DNA of 64,000 nucleotides from Roseibium sp. Sym1 (GTDB lineage Bacteria; Pseudomonadota; Alphaproteobacteria; Rhizobiales; Stappiaceae). Numbering within the stretch: the first letter of the stretch is position 1; every line of letters begins with the position of its first letter. The stretch covers positions 3,570,501 to 3,634,500 of the forward strand of contig NZ_CP114786.1 of assembly GCF_027359675.1 (NCBI RefSeq), written 5' to 3'. Positions 54,523 through 63,388 of the stretch are shown in pieces. Both the position numbers and the translations under genes were made by a program. The notes beneath the pieces are model-generated. The model did no database searches. It saw only the letters and a program-made list of their open reading frames with translations, and was not told where the DNA came from.

Positions 54523-56088
54523 GTGACGGTCACGGAAATATCAGCGCTGTTGCGCATGACGGGCATTTCGAAGCGCTATGGCGGTGTGCGGGCGCTCCAG
54601 GACGTGGATTTCGAGGTCCGGCCAGGATCGATCCACGCGCTTCTTGGCGAAAACGGTGCCGGAAAATCGACGCTCATCAAGGTTCTGTCGGGCGTGGTTC
54701 AGCCGGATTCCGGCACGATCGAACTGGATGGGGAGCCGGTTTGTTTCTCCAATCCGCAGGAAGCGAACGATGCCGGAATTTCATGCATCTTCCAGGAGCT
54801 TTCCCTGCTGCCCGAGCTGACGGTTGCCGACAATATCAGCATCACCCGTCCGCCCGGCCGTTTCGGGCTGATCGACTATCGTGCCCAGCGGCGCATCGCG
54901 GAGGAAGCGCTTGCCCGGGTTGGTGGCGAGACCATCGATCCCCGGGCAACGGTCAAGGACCTGTCACTGTCGCGCAGGCAGATGGTGGAAATCGCCAAGG
55001 CCCTCGCCCGCAAACCCAAAATCCTCATTCTCGACGAGGCGACATCCGCATTGACCGCTGCCGATGTCGAGAAGGTCTTCAGCATGCTGCATCGGTTGCG
55101 CGCCGAAGGCATGGCGATCATCTACATTTCCCACCGCATGCACGAGATCGCCGAATTGGCGGACATGTGCACGGTCTACCGAAACGGCCGCAAGGTGGAA
55201 ACCTTCAAGGCCGGCAGCAAGTCGGACAATGCCATCGTCGAAATGATGATCGGCCGGGAATACGACAGTGTCTTCCCCGGCAAGGCGGGCGGGAAGTCCG
55301 GCGTGGCACCGATCCTCAGGATGCGCGACTTTAGCTGGGGCAACGAACTCAAGGGTATCGATCTCGACATCTGCCCCGGCGAAATCGTCGGACTCGGCGG
55401 CCTTGACGGGCAGGGGCAGCGCCAGTTGCTGCTCGGTCTGTTCGGCACGCTGATCGGTGCGAGCGGGTCAATCGAAATCGATGGCCGGTCGGCCCCACTG
55501 AAAAGCCCGCAACAGGCAAAATCCGACGCATTCGGCATCGCGTTGGTGCCGGAGGATCGCAAGCACGAGGGCCTGATGCTGCCGATGACGGTTCGCGAGA
55601 ACCTTTCCTTTGCGGCGGTCGAGAAGGTCAGCCGTTTCGGAATTGTCGACCTGCGCGCTGAAGAAAATGCCATCGACGAGATTGTCGAACTGCTCAAGAT
55701 CAAGGCGGACGGCATCGATGGTCCTGTTGGCGCCCTGTCAGGCGGAAATCAGCAGAAAGTGGTTATCGGCAAATGGCTGATGACCAAGCCGCGCATCATT
55801 CTGCTTAACGATCCCACACGGGGTATCGATGTCGGAACCAAGCAGGAAATCTACCAGCTTCTCCAGAAGCTCGCTTCGGACGGCGCCGCAATCCTGTTCT
55901 ACTCGACCGACTACGACGAGCTGATCGGATGCTGCGACCGGGTGCTGGTCATGTATGACGGCGCGGTTGTCAGCACACTCAGCGGCAGTGACCTGAACGA
56001 AAAGAACCTCGTGTCGGCTGCCTTGAACCTTCCTGCCGGTGCCGATGAAACCTCAATGGCTGCACACACGCGGGAGGCCGCACTATGA
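54523..56088 (+). CDS. Ribose-type ABC importer, two-domain ATPase
   Basis: A 521-residue RbsA/XylG-type protein. The GTG at 54523 has GGGGA upstream and yields the normal N-terminus LLRMTGISKRYGGVRAL. Domain 1: Walker A GENGAGKST, signature LSLSRRQMVEIAKAL, Walker B ILILDEATSAL. Domain 2: degenerate Walker A (GGLDGQGQRQ, lacking GK[ST]), signature LSGGNQQKVVIGKWL, LLNDPTRGIDVGTK. The degenerate second site is normal for this family. Confidence 0.93.
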   Translation: MTVTEISALLRMTGISKRYGGVRALQDVDFEVRPGSIHALLGENGAGKSTLIKVLSGVVQPDSGTIELDGEPVCFSNPQEANDAGISCIFQELSLLPELTVADNISITRPPGRFGLIDYRAQRRIAEEALARVGGETIDPRATVKDLSLSRRQMVEIAKALARKPKILILDEATSALTAADVEKVFSMLHRLRAEGMAIIYISHRMHEIAELADMCTVYRNGRKVETFKAGSKSDNAIVEMMIGREYDSVFPGKAGGKSGVAPILRMRDFSWGNELKGIDLDICPGEIVGLGGLDGQGQRQLLLGLFGTLIGASGSIEIDGRSAPLKSPQQAKSDAFGIALVPEDRKHEGLMLPMTVRENLSFAAVEKVSRFGIVDLRAEENAIDEIVELLKIKADGIDGPVGALSGGNQQKVVIGKWLMTKPRIILLNDPTRGIDVGTKQEIYQLLQKLASDGAAILFYSTDYDELIGCCDRVLVMYDGAVVSTLSGSDLNEKNLVSAALNLPAGADETSMAAHTREAAL

Positions 56089-57110
56089 GCCTGTTTACCC
56101 AGTCAACAGCCGAAGAGACACGCTACCTTCAGGGCGTGTTCAGGCTGCACCTTTCGCAGGCGCAGCGCGGCATCCTGTTTGCCGTGCTGATCTTCTCCGC
56201 GATGTTCGCCGTCTACGGCTGGCAACAGCCCGTCGGACTGACCGCCAACGTGATCAACACGTCGGCGAACAAGGGGGCACTCCTGGCGCTGGTTGCCATG
56301 GCCCAGACATTGCCGGTCCTGACTGGCGGCCTTGACCTGTCCGTCGGCGCGATCTTCGTCTTGTCCAACTGTCTGGCATCGACGATCGTCACCGGCGATC
56401 CCGTCTCGACCGCTTTCGGCATTGTCGGAGTTCTCCTGGTGGGGTTGCTGTGTGGTGCCACCAATGGCGCCATCATCGTTTACGGCCGCCTGCAGCCGCT
56501 GATCGTGACCCTGGCGATGGGCGCCGTCTATTTCGGCATTTCCCTGGCGATCCGTCCCCAGCCAGGAGGATCGGTGAATTTCGAACTGGCTGACTTCATG
56601 ACGCGCTCGACCCACGCGATACCCCATTCGGTGTTGCTTCTCCTGGCTGTCGTCCTGTTCATCTGGGTTCCCTATCGCCGCTCGGTGCTTGGCCGGGCCG
56701 CTTTCGCGATCGGTTCTTCGGAACAGGCAGCCTACATGTCCGGTGTACCGGTCGACCGGGCGAAAATCCTTGCCTATGCCCTGTCGGGCCTGTTCGCGGC
56801 AATCGCCGGGCTGCTGTTGACCGCGATCACCTATTCGGGTGCCGCGAAGATATCGATCGCCAACGATTACACGCTCAATTCCATCGGTGCCGTCGTGATC
56901 GGCGGCACCTCGCTTTTCGGCGGCGTGGGAAGTGCCATCGGCTCGATCTTCGGTGCGTTCGTCATGCGGACCGTCGGCGATCTTCTGATCGTGTTCGACA
57001 TCAATCCCGTCTTGCAGCCGCTCTTCGTCGGCATCGTTCTGCTGGTTGCCGTCAGCCTGGGATCGCTGCGCGTGTTGCGGATCAAAAACAAACTTGACCT
57101 GTATCGGTAG
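56085..57110 (+). CDS. Ribose-type ABC permease 1
   Basis: A 341-residue membrane protein of the RbsC family overlapping the ATPase gene by ATGA. About nine helices; GGLDLSVGAIFVLSNC and NDYTLNSIGAVVIGGTSLFGGVGSAIGSIFGAFVM are family signatures. Confidence 0.93.
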   Translation: MSLFTQSTAEETRYLQGVFRLHLSQAQRGILFAVLIFSAMFAVYGWQQPVGLTANVINTSANKGALLALVAMAQTLPVLTGGLDLSVGAIFVLSNCLASTIVTGDPVSTAFGIVGVLLVGLLCGATNGAIIVYGRLQPLIVTLAMGAVYFGISLAIRPQPGGSVNFELADFMTRSTHAIPHSVLLLLAVVLFIWVPYRRSVLGRAAFAIGSSEQAAYMSGVPVDRAKILAYALSGLFAAIAGLLLTAITYSGAAKISIANDYTLNSIGAVVIGGTSLFGGVGSAIGSIFGAFVMRTVGDLLIVFDINPVLQPLFVGIVLLVAVSLGSLRVLRIKNKLDLYR

Positions 57111-57119
57111 GGCACGCTC

Positions 57120-58121
57120 ATGGACGCTGCAAACGTCATCCTGAAACAGTTCGATCGTGCAACGCTGATCGCGTTCGCCTGTATCGTCATTCTCCTCGTG
57201 ATCGGCGCCATTGCCGAACCGGCTTTCCTGTCGCCCCAATACCTGCTGCAGCAATTGCACACGGCGTCCTTTCTGGGCGTCGTTGCGTCCGGCGTGATGC
57301 TGGTCATTCTGCTGGGATATATCGACCTGTCCATCCCGTGGAGCATTGCCGTGGGGGCCATGATGGCAACCGGTGCCACCGGTTTCTTCGGTCCGGAGTG
57401 GGGAATAACGCTGGCGGTTCCCTTCGGTGTTTTCTGCGGTGCGCTGATTGGCACCGTCAACGGGCTGGGTGTTGCCTACCTGCGGGCACCTGCCATGATT
57501 TTCACGCTTGGCGTGAATGCGGTCGCACAAGGGTTGATGGTGTATCACACCGGCGGCTTTGCGCCCCAGGACCGGGCAACGCCCTTCATGCGGGAGCTGG
57601 CGGTCGGCCATCTTGTCCCGGGCGTTCCCAATCCCCTGTTGATCTGGATCGTCCTGGGCGCGGCAATCATGTACATGCTGAACCGCACGACCCTGGGCCG
57701 CCGGATCTATGCAATCGGAAACCAGGAGCGCGCGGTCTTCCTGAGCGGTGTCGACACGCGAAAAGTGATCCTGATCTGTTTCATCCTGTCCGGTGCCTGT
57801 GCCGCCATGACAGGCATTCTTCTGGCCGGATGGGCCAATCGCTCCTATCAGGCCATGGGAGATCCCTATCTGCTGCCGACAATCGCGGCCGTCATACTTG
57901 GCGGGACCAATGTTCTGGGAGGCCGGGGGAAATATGTCGGCACCGTTGCCGGTGTCATCCTGATCACGATCCTGCAGTCGATGCTTTCGGTGGTCCAGCC
58001 ACAGCGTTTTTTCGCACAGGCCGGACTGGACCTGCCCGCGGACACTTTCAGACAGGTGGTGTTCGGCATGGTCATCATCGGCATGCTGCTCCTCTACGGG
58101 AGGCAGCAACTTGTACGTTGA
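57120..58121 (+). CDS. Ribose-type ABC permease 2
   Basis: A 333-residue RbsC-family permease nine bases after permease 1. GYIDLSIPWSIAVGAMMATG and DPYLLPTIAAVILGGTNVLGGRGKYVGTVAGVILI are clear. Two different permeases imply a heterodimeric channel, less usual in this family than a homodimer. Confidence 0.93.
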   Translation: MDAANVILKQFDRATLIAFACIVILLVIGAIAEPAFLSPQYLLQQLHTASFLGVVASGVMLVILLGYIDLSIPWSIAVGAMMATGATGFFGPEWGITLAVPFGVFCGALIGTVNGLGVAYLRAPAMIFTLGVNAVAQGLMVYHTGGFAPQDRATPFMRELAVGHLVPGVPNPLLIWIVLGAAIMYMLNRTTLGRRIYAIGNQERAVFLSGVDTRKVILICFILSGACAAMTGILLAGWANRSYQAMGDPYLLPTIAAVILGGTNVLGGRGKYVGTVAGVILITILQSMLSVVQPQRFFAQAGLDLPADTFRQVVFGMVIIGMLLLYGRQQLVR

Positions 58122-58145
58122 TCCTGCCCGCAGTCGCCAAATTTA

Positions 58146-58254
58146 CCTCTCCCATTGGGAGAGGTCGGACCTAATGTCCGGGTGAGGGGGCAGACTTTTT
58201 TCTGTTTTCAGGCGTTTGTTCCCTCACCCCAACCCTCTCCCACCGGGAGAGGGA
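58146..58254. repeat. Intergenic palindromic repeat pair
   Basis: CCTCTCCCATTGGGAGAGG (58146-58164) and CCCTCTCCCACCGGGAGAGGG (58233-58253) are near-perfect palindromes, linked by GTGAGGG...CCCTCAC and a T6 tract. Such units recur between genes in many bacterial genomes. The remaining part of 58122-58814 holds no recognised gene. Confidence 0.6.
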
Positions 58255-58814
58255 GCCATGCTCTGCCAAATGCGATTGCCCTGCCTCCTGGGGGAGGCTG
58301 GAACAAGCGGCAAAGCCTGTTTGCGCACAGAGGCTCCTGCTTAACCGGACACCAGTGGAGTTGTCCTTGCCGTGACGCGTTTCGCCTAAAAGACGAGTGG
58401 AAGCGAAGACCATGGCCAGTTTTACTGTCCGTCCGGCCAAGTGCGACAAATCCTTCTCAAAACCATTTCCCTAGAACGGATATGGACAAGATCGAATTCT
58501 CGGCAATTTCGGTCTTTCCGATGGTCCGTTTTTGTTCCGAATTATTGTCGTATACCGTAAAGCCAGTCCGGAGATCTGAAGTTCTTGGGCTTGATGGACT
58601 GATTTCAGGGAGTTTTTTACTCCTGCCCCTTAGGGGAAATACCTATGCAGTATCCAATGTGACTATAGACTTGAGTATCGCTATACGGAAGTAGGGCATA
58701 CATAAGTAGTCTTGAACGGGTGGACTTCGCTGTTACTACACTGCGTTGCAGCAATCAGGCCGTGAGCAAAGTCGTGCCTGACTGGTGGTAACGGGTTAGG
58801 GCGGAGGAGACTGC

Positions 58815-59075
58815 ATGTCCGAAAAACCATCCAACAACGCATATTGGTCGGCCAATATGCGCATCATCGTCGTCAGCCTCATTATTTGGGCGCTGGTCTC
58901 GTTCGGCTTCGGCATTCTGCTGCGTCCGCTGCTCAGCGGCATCAGCGTGGGCGGAACCGACCTGGGCTTCTGGTTCGCCCAGCAGGGTTCGATCATCGTC
59001 TTCCTGGCGATCATTTTTTTCTACGCCTGGCGCATGAACAGGCTCGACCGCGAACACGGCGTCGACGAAGAGTAA
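58815..59075 (+). CDS. DUF4212 small subunit of a sodium/solute symporter
   Basis: An 86-residue membrane protein with GGAGGAG before the ATG. Two helices (MRIIVVSLIIWALVSFGFGILL and SIIVFLAIIFFYAWRM) and the GGTDLGFWFAQQGSI stretch are DUF4212 traits. It is encoded 12 bp before the large symporter, as usual for this pair. Confidence 0.93.
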   Translation: MSEKPSNNAYWSANMRIIVVSLIIWALVSFGFGILLRPLLSGISVGGTDLGFWFAQQGSIIVFLAIIFFYAWRMNRLDREHGVDEE

Positions 59076-59087
59076 GGACCGGGCAAG

Positions 59088-60872
59088 ATGGATCAGTTCA
59101 CTATCAACCTGCTGTTCGTGGGCGCGTCGTTCGCGCTCTATATCGGCATCGCGATCTGGGCCCGGGCGGGCTCGACCTCCGAGTTCTACGCCGCCGGACG
59201 CGGCGTTCATCCGGTCACCAACGGCATGGCGACCGCCGCGGACTGGATGTCGGCGGCCTCCTTCATCTCCATGGCCGGTCTGATCGCCTTCACCGGCTAT
59301 GACAATTCCACCTACCTGATGGGCTGGACCGGCGGCTACGTGCTGCTGGCGCTGCTGCTTGCGCCCTACCTGCGCAAGTTCGGCAAGTACACCGTTTCGG
59401 AGTTCATCGGCGATCGCTTCTACAGCCCGACTGCCCGCATCGTGGCCGTCATCTGCCTGATCGTCGCCTCGACGACCTACGTGATCGGCCAGATGACCGG
59501 CGTCGGCGTCGCGTTCGGCCGGTTCCTGGAAGTCGACAACACCACCGGCCTGCTGATCGGTGCCTGTGTGGTGTTCGCCTATGCGGTGTTCGGCGGCATG
59601 AAGGGCGTGACCTACACCCAGGTCGCCCAGTATGTGGTGCTGATCACCGCCTACACGATCCCGGCCGTGTTCATTTCGCTGCAGCTCACCGGCAACCCGA
59701 TCCCGGGTCTCGGCCTTTTCGGTACGGATGTTGCGAGCGGCGAGCCGCTGCTGGCCAAACTCGACCAGGTGGTCACCGAGCTCGGCTTTGCCTCCTATAC
59801 CGCTCACCACGGCGACACCTTCAACATGGTGCTGTTCACCCTGTCGCTGATGATCGGCACCGCAGGCCTGCCGCACGTGATCATGCGCTTCTTCACCGTT
59901 CCGAAGGTCTCCGACGCACGCTGGTCGGCCGGCTGGGCCCTGGTGTTCATCGCGCTGCTCTACATCACGGCGCCGGCCGTCGGTGCGATGGCCCGCCTCA
60001 ACATCACCGACATGATGTGGCCCAACGGCACGGACGGCGACGCGGTCTCGGTGGAAATGATCGAGAACGATGCCCGCTACGACTGGATGGAAACCTGGCA
60101 GAAAACCGGTCTTCTCGGCTGGGAAGACAAGAACGGCGACGGCAAGATCCAGTATTACAACGACAAGTCCGAAACCATGCAGGCCAAGGCGGCGGAGAAA
60201 GGCTGGGAAGGCAACGAGCTCACCAACTTCAACCGTGACATTCTCGTCCTGGCCAACCCCGAAATCGCCAACCTGCCCGGCTGGGTGATCGGTCTGGTCG
60301 CCGCCGGCGGCCTCGCGGCCGCCCTGTCGACCGCGGCGGGCCTGCTCCTGGCGATCTCGTCGGCCGTGTCCCACGATCTCATCAAGGGTGCGATCAATCC
60401 GGGCATCTCGGAAAAGAAAGAACTTCTGTCCGCAAGGATCGCGATGGCGGTCGCCATCGGCGTCGCCACCTATCTGGGGCTCAATCCCCCGGGCTTTGCG
60501 GCGCAGACGGTGGCGCTCGCCTTCGGGCTGGCGGCGGCGTCGATCTTCCCCGCGCTGATGATGGGGATCTTCTCGACCCGCATCAACAACACCGGCGCTG
60601 TCTCCGGCATGCTGGCGGGCCTGGTCGTGACCCTTGTCTACATCTTCCTGCACAAGGGTTGGTTCTTCATTCCGGACACCAACAGCTTCACCGACGCGGA
60701 CCCGCTGCTCGGCACCATCAAGTCGACATCGTTCGGCGCGGTCGGAGCCCTGGTCAACTTCGTGGTGGCATATGTTGTCTCCGGCATGACCAAGGAAACA
60801 CCGCAGGAGATCAAGGACCTGGTTGAAAGTGTCCGGGTTCCGCGCGGCGCAAGCGCTGCCCAGGCGCACTGA
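59088..60872 (+). CDS. ActP-like sodium:solute symporter (VC_2705 type)
   Basis: A 594-residue membrane protein of the SSS family with about 13 helices. EFYAAGRGVHPVTNGMATAADWMSAASFISMAGLIAF, GLPHVIMRFFTVP and GGLAAALSTAAGLLLAISSAVSHDL are characteristic of acetate-type symporters. A 90-residue hydrophilic insert (about 310-400, DMMWPNGTDGDAVSVEM...) distinguishes the VC_2705 subfamily from ActP. It probably imports acetate or another short carboxylate. The signalling genes downstream are often found with it. Confidence 0.9.
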   Translation: MDQFTINLLFVGASFALYIGIAIWARAGSTSEFYAAGRGVHPVTNGMATAADWMSAASFISMAGLIAFTGYDNSTYLMGWTGGYVLLALLLAPYLRKFGKYTVSEFIGDRFYSPTARIVAVICLIVASTTYVIGQMTGVGVAFGRFLEVDNTTGLLIGACVVFAYAVFGGMKGVTYTQVAQYVVLITAYTIPAVFISLQLTGNPIPGLGLFGTDVASGEPLLAKLDQVVTELGFASYTAHHGDTFNMVLFTLSLMIGTAGLPHVIMRFFTVPKVSDARWSAGWALVFIALLYITAPAVGAMARLNITDMMWPNGTDGDAVSVEMIENDARYDWMETWQKTGLLGWEDKNGDGKIQYYNDKSETMQAKAAEKGWEGNELTNFNRDILVLANPEIANLPGWVIGLVAAGGLAAALSTAAGLLLAISSAVSHDLIKGAINPGISEKKELLSARIAMAVAIGVATYLGLNPPGFAAQTVALAFGLAAASIFPALMMGIFSTRINNTGAVSGMLAGLVVTLVYIFLHKGWFFIPDTNSFTDADPLLGTIKSTSFGAVGALVNFVVAYVVSGMTKETPQEIKDLVESVRVPRGASAAQAH

Positions 60873-60979
60873 CGCAAGCTCAAGGGGGAGGCGGCTGACG
60901 GCTCCCCCAACCTCCCAGACTTGTCCTGCCCGGTCTATACCGGGCAGGATCTTTCGGTTTTAACAGCCAGGTCAGCCAA

Positions 60980-62809
60980 ATGCCCCTGTCATCCGATCAG
61001 ATCCTGCAGTTCCTGAAATCCGTGCATCCCTATGATGCGATGCCCGAGGCGGCACAGGAAGTGTTGTCGCGTCGGATCGAAGCCTGGCGGCTGGCGCAAG
61101 ACATGGTCGTTTACGATCTCGGTGACCGGTTGAAAGGGCTGTTCCTGATTTTCGAGGGAGCTGTCGAGATCCGGGACGAAAACGGCGAGGTTCTCAGCCA
61201 GCTCCGTCAACGCAACAGTTTCGGCGAACGCGGCCTGATGCTGGACGGCATTGCGGTCACCTCGGCGCGTACCAGCGAGGATACAACGCTGCTGGTGGTG
61301 CCGCCCGACGTGTTCCACGACCTGATCGCGACGCAGCATTGCGTGGCGCGCTTCTTCGACCGGGCCCGCAAGACGCAGGCGAGCGGCAATGAGCTGGCGC
61401 TGACGCGTGCAAAGACGCTGATGTCGACGTCTCCGCTCACCTGCCGGCCTGACGACCCGGTTCAGCAGGCGGCACAGGTGATGCGCGACAATCACGTGTC
61501 CTCACTATGTGTGCTGGACAAGGACGGCGGGCTGGTCGGGATCGTCACGATCCGGGATCTGTCGGGGAAGGTCCTCGCAGAAGGCCGCCCTTCGGACACG
61601 ATTGTCGGGGACATCATGACGGCCGATCCGGTTACCCTGACCCCGAACGCGATCGGGTCCGACCTGTTGCATCTGATGATGGAAAGGCGGATCGGGCATG
61701 TGCCCATTGTCGAAGGAGGCCGGTTGGCGGGCATTGTCACGCAGACCGATCTGACCGCCTTCCAGGCCATCAGTTCCGCAGAGCTGGTTGCCGAGATTTC
61801 CCGCTGTGGCAATGCGGAAGAGATTGCCAAGGTCACGGCCCGGATCCCCAGGCTGCTGGTGCAGCTGGTGGCCGGTGGCAGCCGGCACGAAGTGGTGACC
61901 CGGCTCATTACAGACATTGCCGACACGGCAACCCGCCGCCTGCTGGTGCTCGCCGAGGAGAAGCTCGGGCCGCCGCCCGTGCCGTATCTGTGGCTCGCCT
62001 GCGGATCGCAAGGCCGGCAGGAACAGACCGGCGTCAGCGATCAGGACAATTGCCTTTTCCTGGATGACGAGGTCAGGCCGGAAGACAGGACCGGCTATTT
62101 CGCCGACCTGGCCCGGTTCGTTTCGGATGGCCTCAATACCTGTGGCTATGTCTATTGCCCCGGGGAGATGATGGCTACCAATCCGCGCTGGTGCCAGCCG
62201 GTCGCTGTCTGGAAGAGCTATTTTGACGGCTGGATTGCCAAGCCAAATCCGGAAGCCCAGATGCTCAGCTCGGTGATGTTTGACCTCAGGCCTATCGGTG
62301 GCGACAAGAGCCTCTTTCAGGATCTGCAAGGGGAGACGCTGAAAGCGGCAAGCGAAAACTCGATTTTCGTGGCCCACATGATCAGCAATTCGCTGAAACA
62401 CACACCTCCGCTCAATCTTCTGCGCGGCCTGGCAACCATCCGCTCGGGGGAAAACAAGAACACGCTGGACCTGAAACACAACGGCGTGGTGCCGGTGGTC
62501 GATCTCGCGCGTATCTATGCCTTGCGCGGGCAGATCGGCGAGGTCAACACAAGGGCTCGCCTGGAAGAAGCGCGTGAGAGGGGGCAGCTCAGCCTGTCGG
62601 GCGCTGGCGATCTTCTGGATGCCTATGACCTCATTGCCGAAACCCGCCTACTGCATCAGGCGAACCTGGTGAAACACGGATCCGCACCGGACAATTTCCT
62701 GCAGCCCTCCAGTCTTTCGGATTTCGAGCGGAGCCATTTGCGGGACGCCTTTGTTGTGGTCAAGACGATGCAATCGGCGGTGGGGCATGGACGAGGCATG
62801 CTGAGCTGA
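60980..62809 (+). CDS. cNMP-binding, CBS and DUF294 nucleotidyltransferase-like protein
   Basis: A 609-residue cytosolic protein. Domains in order: a cyclic-nucleotide-binding-like domain (about 20-135, KGLFLIFEGAVEIRDENGEVLSQLRQRNSFGERGL), a CBS pair (about 150-275, HVSSLCVLDKDGGLVGIVTIRDLS and RIGHVPIVEGGRLAGIVTQTDLTAF), a DUF294 nucleotidyltransferase fold (about 320-450, WLACGSQGRQEQTGVSDQDN with GS and DxD-like acidic residues), and a C-terminal helical domain. It probably modifies or senses a partner according to nucleotide level. Its position after the symporter suggests control of carboxylate metabolism. Confidence 0.9.
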   Translation: MPLSSDQILQFLKSVHPYDAMPEAAQEVLSRRIEAWRLAQDMVVYDLGDRLKGLFLIFEGAVEIRDENGEVLSQLRQRNSFGERGLMLDGIAVTSARTSEDTTLLVVPPDVFHDLIATQHCVARFFDRARKTQASGNELALTRAKTLMSTSPLTCRPDDPVQQAAQVMRDNHVSSLCVLDKDGGLVGIVTIRDLSGKVLAEGRPSDTIVGDIMTADPVTLTPNAIGSDLLHLMMERRIGHVPIVEGGRLAGIVTQTDLTAFQAISSAELVAEISRCGNAEEIAKVTARIPRLLVQLVAGGSRHEVVTRLITDIADTATRRLLVLAEEKLGPPPVPYLWLACGSQGRQEQTGVSDQDNCLFLDDEVRPEDRTGYFADLARFVSDGLNTCGYVYCPGEMMATNPRWCQPVAVWKSYFDGWIAKPNPEAQMLSSVMFDLRPIGGDKSLFQDLQGETLKAASENSIFVAHMISNSLKHTPPLNLLRGLATIRSGENKNTLDLKHNGVVPVVDLARIYALRGQIGEVNTRARLEEARERGQLSLSGAGDLLDAYDLIAETRLLHQANLVKHGSAPDNFLQPSSLSDFERSHLRDAFVVVKTMQSAVGHGRGMLS

Positions 62810-62866
62810 TTGAAACAGGCAGAGGCCAGCGTTGGAGCCGCGGGTCGAAACTGCCGGGAGGAAACG

Positions 62867-63388
62867 ATGTTCGTGGAACTGATCGCAACGCTGGTTGCCG
62901 GTGTGGCGGGCGCCGGGCTGGTTATGCTGCTCAACCGGTTATTGGGAGGGCGGCTGCCGCGCTGGTTCGCGCCTGTTGCCGCCGGTGCGGCCATGCTTTT
63001 GACCACAATCGCCAGTGAATACGGCTGGTATGACCGGACCCGGCAGACGTTGCCCGAAAGTGTGGTCGTTGCCCAAACCGTTGAAAGCAGGGCTTTCTAC
63101 CGTCCGTGGACCTATGTCGTGCCATTTGTCGAACGATTTGTCGCGATCGACATGGCCTCGCTTCAGACCCATCCGGAGCAACCTGGGTTGCGTCTGGTCG
63201 ACGCCTATTTCTTCGGACGCTGGTCGCCGGTCAACAAACTGCCCGTGATCGCGGATTGCGTAGAGCTGCGACGCGCTGCCCTGGTCGATGGTGTCAGTTT
63301 CGAGGCTGATGGCGCCGTCAAAGGGATCACCTGGACACCTGTTTCCGATAAGGATGCCATCGTTTCCACGATTTGCGGGGCGGGGTGA
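62867..63388 (+). CDS. Membrane-anchored protein of unknown function
   Basis: A 173-residue protein. The ATG at 62867 has GGGAGGA upstream. Two hydrophobic segments (ELIATLVAGVAGAGLVMLL and WFAPVAAGAAMLLTTIA) are followed by a soluble domain with SEYGWYDRTRQTLPESVVVAQTVESRAFYRPWTYVVPFVERFVAID. It overlaps the next gene by one base. I recall no family name; it is regularly next to the symporter/DUF294/exonuclease set as an inference from its position. Confidence 0.75.
   Translation: MFVELIATLVAGVAGAGLVMLLNRLLGGRLPRWFAPVAAGAAMLLTTIASEYGWYDRTRQTLPESVVVAQTVESRAFYRPWTYVVPFVERFVAIDMASLQTHPEQPGLRLVDAYFFGRWSPVNKLPVIADCVELRRAALVDGVSFEADGAVKGITWTPVSDKDAIVSTICGAG

Noticed and set aside
56103..58109. 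A 668-residue open frame antisense to the ABC permeases
   Set aside because: Antisense shadow of two clear membrane proteins, with low-complexity charged composition.
58755..60869. A 704-residue open frame antisense to the symporter
   Set aside because: Antisense shadow of a well-supported SSS-family gene.
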